NCBI GenBank assembly: GCA_007119985.1
Contig: SKOQ01000094.1
Location: forward strand, 1 to 12,561
Reading direction: 5' to 3'
Length of the DNA stretch: 12,561 bases
From: Marinospirillum sp.
Lineage (GTDB): Bacteria > Pseudomonadota > Gammaproteobacteria > Pseudomonadales > Halomonadaceae
Part shown: positions 5,964 to 12,561 of the stretch, piece after piece
Numbering within the stretch: the stretch's first letter is position 1
How the letters are laid out: the number at the start of each line of letters is the position of its first letter
Position numbers and translations under genes: made by a program
Notes under the pieces: generated by a model
What the model was told of the DNA's origin: nothing
The model's input: only the letters and a program-made list of their open reading frames with translations
Databases searched by the model: none

Positions 5964-8819
5964 ATGACCAGCAAACCTGAGCCTTCACTGGATAAGACCT
6001 ACCAACCTGCCGATATAGAACAACGCTGGGCCAAAGAATGGGAAGAGCAGGGCTATTTCCGTCCTCGTGGTGAGGGCGAGAGCTACAGCATCATGATCCC
6101 GCCGCCAAACGTCACTGGCAGTTTGCATATGGGGCATGCGTTTCAGGACTCGATTATGGATACCCTGACACGCTGGCAGCGCATGCAGCAGAAAAACACC
6201 CTCTGGCAGGTCGGCACGGACCATGCTGGTATTGCGACGCAGATGGTGGTGGAGCGCAAGCTGGCGGCAGAAGAAGGCAAAACTCGCCATGATCTCGGGC
6301 GTGATCAGTTTCTTGAGAAGGTCTGGGAGTGGAAGGAAGAATCTGGCGGCACCATCACCCGCCAACTCCGTCGTTTAGGCGCTTCGGTTGATTGGGAGCG
6401 CGAACGCTTCACTATGGATGAAGGCTTTTATAAGGCGGTGCAGGAGGTTTTTATCCGCCTGTATGACGAAGGCTTGATTTATCGTGGTAAGCGATTGGTG
6501 AACTGGGACCCTAAATTGCATACTGCGATTTCGGATCTGGAAGTCGAGAATAAAGAACAGCAAGGCCAGTTCTGGCACTTCCGCTACCCGCTGGCTGATG
6601 GTGTGAAAACCGCCGATGGCAAGGATTATCTGGTGGTGGCCACCACCCGTCCAGAAACCTTGCTCGGTGATACTTGTGTGGCGGTCAATCCTAAAGATGA
6701 GCGCTATGCCTCAGTGATTGGCAAGGAGATTATCCTGCCGCTGGTTGGGCGACGTATCCCCATCGTGGCCGATGAGCATGCCGAGATGGAGAAGGGCTCT
6801 GGCTGCGTTAAGATCACCCCTGCACATGATTTTAATGACTATCAGGTTGGCAAGCGCCATCAGATGCCACTGATCAATGTGATGACCATCGATGCGGCGA
6901 TTCGTGAACAGGCCGAAGTGTTTAATCTAGATGGCACGCCGAACGAAGAAGTGGATCCCACACTCCCCGCCCTCTTCCAGGGTTTAGATCGTTTTGCCGC
7001 ACGCAAGAAGCTGGTTGCCGAAATGGACGCGCTGGGCCTGTTGGAGCAGGTGGAAAGCATTAACAACACCCTGCCCTATGGTGACCGTTCTGGCGTCGTC
7101 ATCGAGCCGCTGCTGACCGACCAGTGGTTTGTCAAAATTGCGCCCTTAGCGGAGCCAGCGATCAAAGCAGTTGAAGAAGGCCAGATCGAGTTTGTGCCCA
7201 AGCAGTACGAAAATATGTACTTTGCTTGGATGCGTGATATTCAAGACTGGTGTATCTCTCGCCAGTTGTGGTGGGGCCACCGTGTTCCAGCCTGGTACGA
7301 TGAAAGCGGCAATATCTATGTGGCGCAGAGCGAAGAAGCCGTACGCCGCAAGTATAACCTTGGTGATGACGTCAGCCTCGAACAGGATAGCGATGTACTG
7401 GATACCTGGTTTAGTTCCGGCCTGTGGACTTTTGGCACGCTAGGCTGGCCAGAGAAGACGCCTGAGCTGGAGACTTTCCACCCCACGAATGTGCTGGTCA
7501 CTGGCTTTGATATCATCTTCTTCTGGGTCGCCAGGATGATCATGCTGACGCTGAAGTTTACGGATCAGGTGCCCTTCAAAACGGTTTATGTCACGGGTTT
7601 GATCCGTGACGAGAATGGGCAGAAGATGTCCAAATCCAAAGGCAATGTGATCGATCCCTTGGATATGATTGACGGTATTGATCTGCCGAGCCTGCTGGAA
7701 AAGCGCACCAGTGGCCTGATGCAGCCGCAGCTGGCAGAAAAAATTGCCAAGCAAACCGAAAAAGCCTTTCCCGAAGGCATAGGTGCACATGGCACTGATG
7801 CGCTGCGTTTTACTCTGTTGGCGATGGCCTCGACAGGACGGGATATCAACTGGGATATGAAGCGTCTAGAAGGCTACCGTAATTTCTGTAACAAGATCTG
7901 GAATGCGGCGCGCTATGTGCTCAGTAATACCGAGGGAGAAGACTGTGGTCAGCAGCAAGGTGAAGTCGAACTGACGCTGGCTGATCGCTGGATTTTGGCA
8001 CGCTTGCAAGAAACCCAAGCCACCCTCACGCGCCATCTAGAAAACTACCGCTTTGATCTCGCCGCGCAAACCTACTATGAGTTTGTCTGGAACGAATACT
8101 GCGACTGGTATCTAGAGCTGTCTAAGCCAGTGTTGTGGGATAAGCAGGCCAGTGCTGAGCGTTTACGCGGAACGCGCCGCACGCTGGTGCAGGTGCTGGA
8201 ATCCATCCTGCGCTTGGGTCATCCGATGATGCCTTTTATCACTGAAGAAATCTGGCAGCGGGTAAAAGATCTGGCTGGTGTTGAAGGGGCCACGCTGATG
8301 CAAGCGCCCTGGCCGCAATCTGATAACACGGCAAGCGATCAGGCCGCTGTGGCGGATATTGAATGGATGAAGCAGGTGATCTTAGCTGTGCGCGAGCTGC
8401 GTGCGATCAACAATATCCCACCTGGACAGGCTCTGCCGGTGTTGATCCACAATGCCAGTGATGAGGATCAGCGTCGTTTAGAGGATCAGCGCGCTTCATT
8501 ACAAAAGCTGGCCAAGCTGGAATCGATTGCCTTGGCAGAAGAAGACTTACCCTTGAGCGCGATGCAGCTGGTTGGGCAGATGGAAATCCACCTGCCTCTT
8601 GCGGGCTTTATCGATCAGGATGCGGAAATCGCGCGCTTGCAAAAAGAAATCGATAAGCTGGAGCAAGAAGTACAGCGTATCGAGGCCAAGCTCAGCAATG
8701 AGGCTTTTGTGAGTAAAGCCCCAGCGGCGGTGGTCGATAAGGAACGGGCGCGCAAGGTAGAAGCGGCCGCAGCCAGTGTGAAGCTAAAAGAACAGCAAGA
8801 GCAGCTACGTCAGCTCTAA
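5964..8819 (+). CDS. valS: Valine--tRNA ligase
   Basis: This is a class I aminoacyl-tRNA synthetase of 951 residues, the same length as E. coli ValRS, that charges tRNA-Val in the cytoplasm. The HIGH motif is HMGH at 55-58 within PPPNVTGSLHMGHAF. The CP1 editing domain, which hydrolyses mischarged Thr-tRNA, starts near TTRPETLLGDTCVAV. The KMSKS loop is exact at 554-558. The anticodon-binding domain includes NEYCDWYLELSKP. A C-terminal coiled coil (ARLQKEIDKLEQEVQRIEAKL) ends the protein, as in the family. The ATG is preceded by ACGGA with 7-base spacing. In many gammaproteobacteria holC lies upstream of valS; here it is replaced by the non-coding regulatory region, and valS appears to have its own promoter and terminator. 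Confidence 0.98.
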   Translation: MTSKPEPSLDKTYQPADIEQRWAKEWEEQGYFRPRGEGESYSIMIPPPNVTGSLHMGHAFQDSIMDTLTRWQRMQQKNTLWQVGTDHAGIATQMVVERKLAAEEGKTRHDLGRDQFLEKVWEWKEESGGTITRQLRRLGASVDWERERFTMDEGFYKAVQEVFIRLYDEGLIYRGKRLVNWDPKLHTAISDLEVENKEQQGQFWHFRYPLADGVKTADGKDYLVVATTRPETLLGDTCVAVNPKDERYASVIGKEIILPLVGRRIPIVADEHAEMEKGSGCVKITPAHDFNDYQVGKRHQMPLINVMTIDAAIREQAEVFNLDGTPNEEVDPTLPALFQGLDRFAARKKLVAEMDALGLLEQVESINNTLPYGDRSGVVIEPLLTDQWFVKIAPLAEPAIKAVEEGQIEFVPKQYENMYFAWMRDIQDWCISRQLWWGHRVPAWYDESGNIYVAQSEEAVRRKYNLGDDVSLEQDSDVLDTWFSSGLWTFGTLGWPEKTPELETFHPTNVLVTGFDIIFFWVARMIMLTLKFTDQVPFKTVYVTGLIRDENGQKMSKSKGNVIDPLDMIDGIDLPSLLEKRTSGLMQPQLAEKIAKQTEKAFPEGIGAHGTDALRFTLLAMASTGRDINWDMKRLEGYRNFCNKIWNAARYVLSNTEGEDCGQQQGEVELTLADRWILARLQETQATLTRHLENYRFDLAAQTYYEFVWNEYCDWYLELSKPVLWDKQASAERLRGTRRTLVQVLESILRLGHPMMPFITEEIWQRVKDLAGVEGATLMQAPWPQSDNTASDQAAVADIEWMKQVILAVRELRAINNIPPGQALPVLIHNASDEDQRRLEDQRASLQKLAKLESIALAEEDLPLSAMQLVGQMEIHLPLAGFIDQDAEIARLQKEIDKLEQEVQRIEAKLSNEAFVSKAPAAVVDKERARKVEAAAASVKLKEQQEQLRQL

Positions 8820-8838
8820 ATTTCTTTGTAGTATCCGC

Positions 8839-8877
8839 AACACGGCTCTCGTGACAACGAGGGCCGTGTTTGTGTTT
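8839..8877 (+). terminator. Intrinsic terminator after valS
   Basis: A 14-bp stem (8839-8852 with 8857-8870) with one G-T wobble and a GACA loop is followed by a T-rich stretch, 19 bases after the valS stop codon. It separates valS from the permease gene. Confidence 0.85.
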
Positions 8878-8912
8878 GGGGCCTTTCCTTTGATCTCAAC
8901 AAGAGACGCTTG

Positions 8913-10754
8913 ATGAACACTGATCTTCTCATCACCCTTGGCTTACTACTGACCTGTATCGTCATGTTCAGTCTCAATAAGCCCCGTATGGATATGGTTG
9001 GCCTGCTGGCGCTGATTGCCTTGCCGCTGACTGGCGTACTGACGCTAGAAGAAGCGCTGGGCGGCTTTAGCGAAGCCAGTGTGCTGATGATTGCTGGTCT
9101 TTTTGTGATCGGTGAAGGGCTAGTGCGCACCGGCGTGGCGTATCATCTGGGTGATTGGCTGGTCAAAGCGGCGGGGGCCAGTGAAATACGCCTGCTGGTG
9201 CTGCTGATGCTGGCCGTTAACCTGCTTGGCTCGGTGATGAGTTCAACCGGCATTGTGGCGATCTTTATTCCTGTCGTGCTGGGTATCGCGCAGCGTTTAC
9301 AGTTGCCAACCAGTCGCTTAATGATGCCGCTGGCTTTTGCGGCTTTGATCAGCGGCATGATGACTCTGGTGGCCACACCGCCGAATTTGATTGTGCATGC
9401 TGAATTGATGCGTCAGGGTTTTGAGGGCTTTCACTTTTTTGCCTTCGCTCCTGTGGGTGTGCTGGTGTTGCTGATGGCGATTCTCTATATGCTGGTGGCG
9501 CGCCGCTGGTTACAGCCCCATGAGAGTGTGCAACCCAGTGGTGTTGAAGTCAGTCTGGATGATCTCGCCAAGCGCTATCAGTTGAGTCATCGTGAGCGCC
9601 GTCTGCGCGTATTGCCTGGCTCCCCCTTGGCTAATAAGCCGCTGAATCTTCTGTCTTTACGTCAAGAACACGGCATCAATATTATAGCGATCGAGCGCCG
9701 TCATCATTTACGCCAGCAATTGCTGATGGCCTCACCCAGTACCCTGCTGCATGAGAATGACCTGCTGCTGGTTGATCTGGCTGATCCCCAGCTGAGTAAC
9801 CCGAGCCAGTTTGAGCAACTGGGATTGCTGCCTCTGCATCTGAATAACTCCTACTATGCCGAGCATCAGCACGAGCTGGGTCTGGCAGAAGTCGCGCTGC
9901 TGCCTGAATCCTCCTTACCGGGGCGCAGTATTTTAGAACTGGGTTTTCGCAGTCGCCATCGCTTGAATGTGGTGGGTCTAAGACGTCATGGCGAGCCTCT
10001 GCCCGGCATTTTTGTAGAAGAAAAACTCAAGCCCTCAGATACCTTGCTGGTGGCGGGCAGCTGGAAGGCGATTCAGCAACTCAGTCGCAGTCGTGACTAT
10101 ATTGTGCTGGGCCTGCCACGCGAGGCGGCATCAGAAGTGCCCAATGCCAGTAAAGCGCCTCTTGCGCTGTTGGCTTTAGCGGTGATGGTGGTGTTGATGG
10201 TCACTGGCTGGGTGCCGAATCTCTTGGCGGTGCTGATTGCCTGTGTCTTGATGGGGGCCTTTGGTTGCCTGAGTATGAACCGCGCCTATCAATCTATTCA
10301 TTGGCCAAGTTTGGTGTTGATCGTGGGGATGCTGCCTTTTGCCACGGCCTTGCAAAAAACGGGTGGTATTCCGATGGCGGCTGAGGCTTTGGTGCAGCTG
10401 GCCGACCAACTGGGGCCGCGAGGTTTGATGGCCGCGCTGTTTGTGCTGACCTCGGTAACCAGCCTTTTTATTTCCAATACCGCAACGGCGATTTTGCTCG
10501 CTCCGATTGCGGTCAGCAGTGCCTTAACGCTGGGTCTATCGCCCTATCCTTTTGCCATGACCGTGGCGATTGCGGCTTCGGCTGCCTTTATGACGCCTGT
10601 TTCTTCACCGGTGAACACCTTGGTGTTGAGTCCGGGCGGCTATCGCTTTACTGATTTTGTGAAGATTGGTGTGCCGCTGAGCTTGGCGGTGCTGGGCTTA
10701 TCCGTGGTGGTGATACCCTGGCTCTTTCCCTTCTATCTCTCTGTTAGTCCTTAA
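8913..10754 (+). CDS. SLC13/DASS family permease with two RCK_C (TrkA_C) domains, YfbS-like
   Basis: This 613-residue inner-membrane protein has the layout of E. coli YfbS (about 610 residues). There is a hydrophobic N-terminal half (1-200), a soluble cytoplasmic insert (about 205-410), and a hydrophobic C-terminal half (415-610). The insert holds two RCK_C domains, near 229-290 (RVLPGSPLANKPL to NDLLLVDL) and 322-390 (LPGRSILELGFRSR to SDTLLVAGS), which in other transporters bind small regulatory ligands. Transport motifs appear in both halves: SSTG at 110-113, TPPN at 155-158, SNTATA at 521-526, TPVSSPVNTL at 561-570. The family usually couples Na+ or H+ to uptake of sulfate, dicarboxylates or other anions; the substrate here is not evident. 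The ATG at 8913 is preferred over a TTG one codon earlier; AAGAGA at 8901-8906 is a weak ribosome site. Confidence 0.9.
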   Translation: MNTDLLITLGLLLTCIVMFSLNKPRMDMVGLLALIALPLTGVLTLEEALGGFSEASVLMIAGLFVIGEGLVRTGVAYHLGDWLVKAAGASEIRLLVLLMLAVNLLGSVMSSTGIVAIFIPVVLGIAQRLQLPTSRLMMPLAFAALISGMMTLVATPPNLIVHAELMRQGFEGFHFFAFAPVGVLVLLMAILYMLVARRWLQPHESVQPSGVEVSLDDLAKRYQLSHRERRLRVLPGSPLANKPLNLLSLRQEHGINIIAIERRHHLRQQLLMASPSTLLHENDLLLVDLADPQLSNPSQFEQLGLLPLHLNNSYYAEHQHELGLAEVALLPESSLPGRSILELGFRSRHRLNVVGLRRHGEPLPGIFVEEKLKPSDTLLVAGSWKAIQQLSRSRDYIVLGLPREAASEVPNASKAPLALLALAVMVVLMVTGWVPNLLAVLIACVLMGAFGCLSMNRAYQSIHWPSLVLIVGMLPFATALQKTGGIPMAAEALVQLADQLGPRGLMAALFVLTSVTSLFISNTATAILLAPIAVSSALTLGLSPYPFAMTVAIAASAAFMTPVSSPVNTLVLSPGGYRFTDFVKIGVPLSLAVLGLSVVVIPWLFPFYLSVSP

Positions 10755-10804
10755 CCTGTCAGTCAGCTCCTAATCTGTCAGTTCATGCCTAGATCAATGT
10801 GCAC

Positions 10805-10829
10805 AAAAAAGGCCAGCATCAAGCTGGCC
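10805..10829 (-). terminator. Intrinsic terminator for the minus-strand small gene
   Basis: A 7-bp G+C-rich stem (GGCCAGC/GCTGGCC, 10811-10817 with 10823-10829) is followed on the minus strand by six T residues (10810-10805). It lies 39 bases beyond the stop of the gene at 10868-11167, and may also weakly stop the permease transcript from the other side. Confidence 0.8.
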
Positions 10830-10867
10830 AAAGAGCTGTGAACCTGAAGATGCAAACAGTGATGTGA

Positions 10868-11167
10868 TTAGGCGGCGACAGAGACCAGTGCCTCCTGCGC
10901 ACGGTAGATGTGATAAGCCTCTGGCCCAAAATCATCAATCGCCGAGGCGAGATAATCAAAGGATTTCGGGATCGCCTCGCCGGTACGAAACACGCGCAAA
11001 GCAATATTCTGCTCGGGCAGAGACAGATCCAGCGGCACTTCAATCCAGACAAAAACAGCTTTTTCAGTGACCAGATAGGCACTGTGAACGACACGGTAGC
11101 CCTCACGCAGTTTAAGCTGATGCTGGGTGTTGTCATGCTCTAAGCGATACTTGTGGACGGTTTTCAT
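10868..11167 (-). CDS. Conserved small protein, DUF7352-like
   Basis: The start is fixed by a consensus Shine-Dalgarno, AGGAGGT (11172-11178), four bases before the ATG. The 99-residue product is soluble, with no signal peptide or membrane segment. The opening MKTVHKYRL, then LKLREGYRVVHSAYLVTEKAVFVWIEVPLD, and the later RVFRTGEAIP follow the pattern of DUF7352 proteins (short beta-rich proteins with a Lys-Thr-x-x-Lys-Tyr start and a Gly-Thr-Gly-x-x-Ile turn). Family assignment is from memory and moderate; function is unknown. The C-terminal part (FGPEAYHIYR) looks conserved. It lies 68 bases downstream of the LysR-type gene on the same strand and may share its transcript, though a separate promoter in the gap is possible. 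Confidence 0.8.
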   Translation of the reverse strand: MKTVHKYRLEHDNTQHQLKLREGYRVVHSAYLVTEKAVFVWIEVPLDLSLPEQNIALRVFRTGEAIPKSFDYLASAIDDFGPEAYHIYRAQEALVSVAA

Positions 11168-11235
11168 CTCGACCTCCTCTCAACTGAGCTGGTGTAGTCA
11201 GACTCTAGTCAATCCATAAACAGAAATAAACAGGT

Positions 11236-12144
11236 TTAATCTGCCAGATCATCTGATTTTTTCGATGTGTTGGCCTGAAGGATTGCCTGAACACCCAAAT
11301 GCTGAGTGCTGGCACGGCGTGACAGGGCATAGATCACATCCTTCACGCCATCCAAGCGAGCCAGCTCTTTGACTTGATACTGGCGACAGACTTCAGCGCG
11401 AATTGCCGCAGGCGCAGCAAAGAGCCCTTGTCCATGATGACCAAAGACCTTAATCAAGGCGCTGTCATCAATTTCAGCTACAAAGCCGGGTGTGATTTGA
11501 TGCTGTTGAAACCAGAGCATCAACTGCTGAAAGTAAGGCGTGGTATAGGAAGTGGCCAGTAAAGGCTGCTGGTGCAAACTGGCTGGAAAATCAGCCTTGA
11601 GGCGTGATGCAAGAGGCTCTGCGGCAAAAAGGCTGATTGGGCTGCGCAACAGCTCGGTGATCACCCAGTCGGTTTCTGTGATCGCTTGTGGGAGTTGATC
11701 CGTGAGCAGCACATCGAGGCGCTGCTTTTTGAGTGCCAGAATAAAATCACTGGTCTGCCCCGTATGGCAGCGTAAATGGATGGGGCGATCCAGCGACAAG
11801 GCAGGCTGAATCAGCTGGTAGGCAATCAGTTTATGGATAGAAGCCGCCACGCCGACTGTTAATTGAATCGGTGCTTGAGGCTCACGCTGCGTCCAACCAG
11901 TTTCCATTTCTTCAGCCAGCGCAAAAATTTGTTCAGCATAGCGATAGAGCCATTGGCCTGAATCGGTCATCTGCAAGCGTCGATGCGCCCGCCGAAAAAG
12001 TGTCTGCCCAAGATGGGTTTCCAGAGAGGCCAGCTGAGCACTGAGTGTTTGTGGTGCCAAATCCAGCCGCTCGGCCGCCTGAGCAATTGAGCCTTCACGG
12101 GCGATCAACCAGAAGTAATGTAAGTGTTTAAGATTGATATTCAT
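11236..12144 (-). CDS. nhaR: LysR-type transcriptional regulator, NhaR family
   Basis: This 302-residue protein has the LysR layout: a winged helix-turn-helix at residues 5-65 (LKHLHYFWLIAREGSIAQAAERLDLAPQTLSAQLASLE, written here as the span 5-42) and an effector-binding domain from about 90. It shares with E. coli NhaR the N-terminal HLxYFW and EGS-AA pattern, PQT, the IHLRC stretch near 122, LDVLLTD near 145, and the EIDDSALIKVFGHHGQGLFAAP block near 222-243. E. coli NhaR activates the Na+/H+ antiporter gene nhaA in response to Na+. No nhaA is visible here, so the target may be the divergent gene at 12480 or lie elsewhere. No clear Shine-Dalgarno precedes the ATG. The family call is good; the symbol is by homology. 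Confidence 0.85.
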   Translation of the reverse strand: MNINLKHLHYFWLIAREGSIAQAAERLDLAPQTLSAQLASLETHLGQTLFRRAHRRLQMTDSGQWLYRYAEQIFALAEEMETGWTQREPQAPIQLTVGVAASIHKLIAYQLIQPALSLDRPIHLRCHTGQTSDFILALKKQRLDVLLTDQLPQAITETDWVITELLRSPISLFAAEPLASRLKADFPASLHQQPLLATSYTTPYFQQLMLWFQQHQITPGFVAEIDDSALIKVFGHHGQGLFAAPAAIRAEVCRQYQVKELARLDGVKDVIYALSRRASTQHLGVQAILQANTSKKSDDLAD

Positions 12145-12180
12145 ATTTTGGATTTGAGTGCCAAGCTGGGTGTTGTGGAT

Positions 12181-12210
12181 TTTTTAATGAGTCCATTTCT
12201 GCAGAGTCAA
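12181..12210 (-). promoter_or_regulatory. Possible nhaR promoter
   Basis: On the minus strand TTGACT (12205-12210) and TAAAAA (12181-12186) are separated by 18 bases. The -35 is good and the -10 weak, giving a leader of roughly 30 bases before the nhaR ATG. Confidence 0.35.
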
Positions 12211-12322
12211 GCATAGCGGAGAATGGCACTTGTGACTGGCGCATTGGCCGCCTTGTGAACAGGTCTCTTGTGAGTCAGCCAATTCAACGATGCCTTGAAG
12301 CGCTATTGCCTTTTACTTTGGA

Positions 12323-12349
12323 TGACAGATATGTCGTAGCTGTCTGTCA
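12323..12349. promoter_or_regulatory. Palindrome, possible enhancer/regulator site
   Basis: TGACAG-N15-CTGTCA, with an overlapping GACAG-N11-CTGTC, lies between the divergent nhaR and the terminal gene. Its centre is about 122 bases upstream of the start predicted from the sigma54 promoter, a usual place for an enhancer-binding protein. It could equally be the site of the LysR-type regulator. Between 12211 and 12322 I see nothing clear. Confidence 0.4.
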
Positions 12350-12431
12350 GTTCTGGCATAAAGTTGCGTGCTGGAAAGCAGCTCTTTTTAAAAATTCCTT
12401 TTATTTCATGGTCTTAATATTAAAGATGGGC

Positions 12432-12447
12432 TGGCATGGGGCTTGCT
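12432..12447 (+). promoter_or_regulatory. Sigma54 (RpoN) -24/-12 promoter
   Basis: TGGCATGGGGCTTGCT matches the RpoN consensus TGGCAC-N5-TTGCW at all positions but one. The essential GG (12433-12434) and GC (12445-12446) are exactly ten bases apart. Transcription would begin near 12458, about 22 bases before the ATG. The A+T-rich stretch upstream (12383-12424) could be bent by IHF, as is common at such promoters. Confidence 0.75.
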
Positions 12448-12479
12448 ATAGACAGGTTACACCCCATTAAAGGAGTAAG

Positions 12480-12561
12480 ATGATGTCAATGCCAACTGAA
12501 TTTGAAACCCTGAATCCTGTGCTCGCGCTGGTGCTGATGTTGGTGAGCCTAGTGATGGGCA
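12480..12561 (+). CDS. Membrane protein, N-terminus only (3' end outside window)
   Basis: AGGAG (12471-12475) stands four bases before ATG 12480 and seven before a second in-frame ATG at 12483; the latter spacing is better and either could be used. Only 27 residues are visible: a short polar start (MMSMPTEFETLNP) followed by VLALVLMLVSLVMG, which looks like the first membrane helix of a transporter or similar protein. The family cannot be named from this. The sigma54 promoter implies control by an enhancer-binding protein, and the divergent NhaR-type gene suggests, without proving, a cation-linked transporter. Confidence 0.7.
   Translation, partial: MMSMPTEFETLNPVLALVLMLVSLVMG

Noticed and set aside
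12370..12388. GCTG/CAGC hairpin followed by T5
   Set aside because: A four-base-pair stem is too weak for a terminator, and no gene reads into it.
12255..12470. 71-residue open frame on the plus strand with a GTG start
   Set aside because: No ribosome site and no recognisable domain; it spans the palindrome and the sigma54 promoter, so the region reads better as regulatory DNA.

Overview
The window is chromosomal DNA from a gammaproteobacterium of about 50% G+C. YgiQ, a 951-residue ValRS, a YfbS-type permease and an NhaR-type regulator all resemble enterobacterial or pseudomonad proteins. The overall style would fit a marine or Oceanospirillales-like lineage, but that placement is inference. 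I see no insertion sequence, phage gene, CRISPR array, tRNA or rRNA.

Left part (1-5142). The 3' part of a surface or pilus-associated gene with a DUF7305-like tail converges on ygiQ, a large radical-SAM gene, across a bidirectional terminator. Divergent from ygiQ is a small outer-membrane beta-barrel gene, and it converges on a DUF3943 envelope-protein gene.

Centre (5143-5963). This 820-base stretch has no convincing protein gene but is the richest part of the window. On the minus strand lies a strong candidate for a CsrB/RsmZ-type small RNA. It carries 16 GGA motifs in under 200 bases, several in hairpin loops, and ends in a clear intrinsic terminator. Upstream of it are a sigma70-like -10 element, a perfect FNR/ANR-type palindrome and an 18-bp palindrome resembling the GacA/UvrY box. 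Such an RNA would sequester CsrA/RsmA and act as the output of a Gac/Bar-Uvr two-component system, possibly with oxygen input. The promoter of valS lies at the right edge of this region.

Right part (5964-12561). valS, with its own terminator, is followed by a YfbS-like SLC13/DASS permease carrying two RCK_C domains. Next come a conserved small protein (DUF7352-like) and an NhaR-type LysR regulator, both on the minus strand and possibly co-transcribed. Divergent from nhaR, the window ends in the first codons of a membrane-protein gene. That gene is preceded by a textbook sigma54 -24/-12 promoter and, about 120 bp further up, a palindrome suited to an enhancer-binding protein.

The genes are mostly single transcription units separated by terminators. 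The main interest is regulatory: the Csr/Rsm-type RNA with its control region, and the sigma54 promoter at the right edge.
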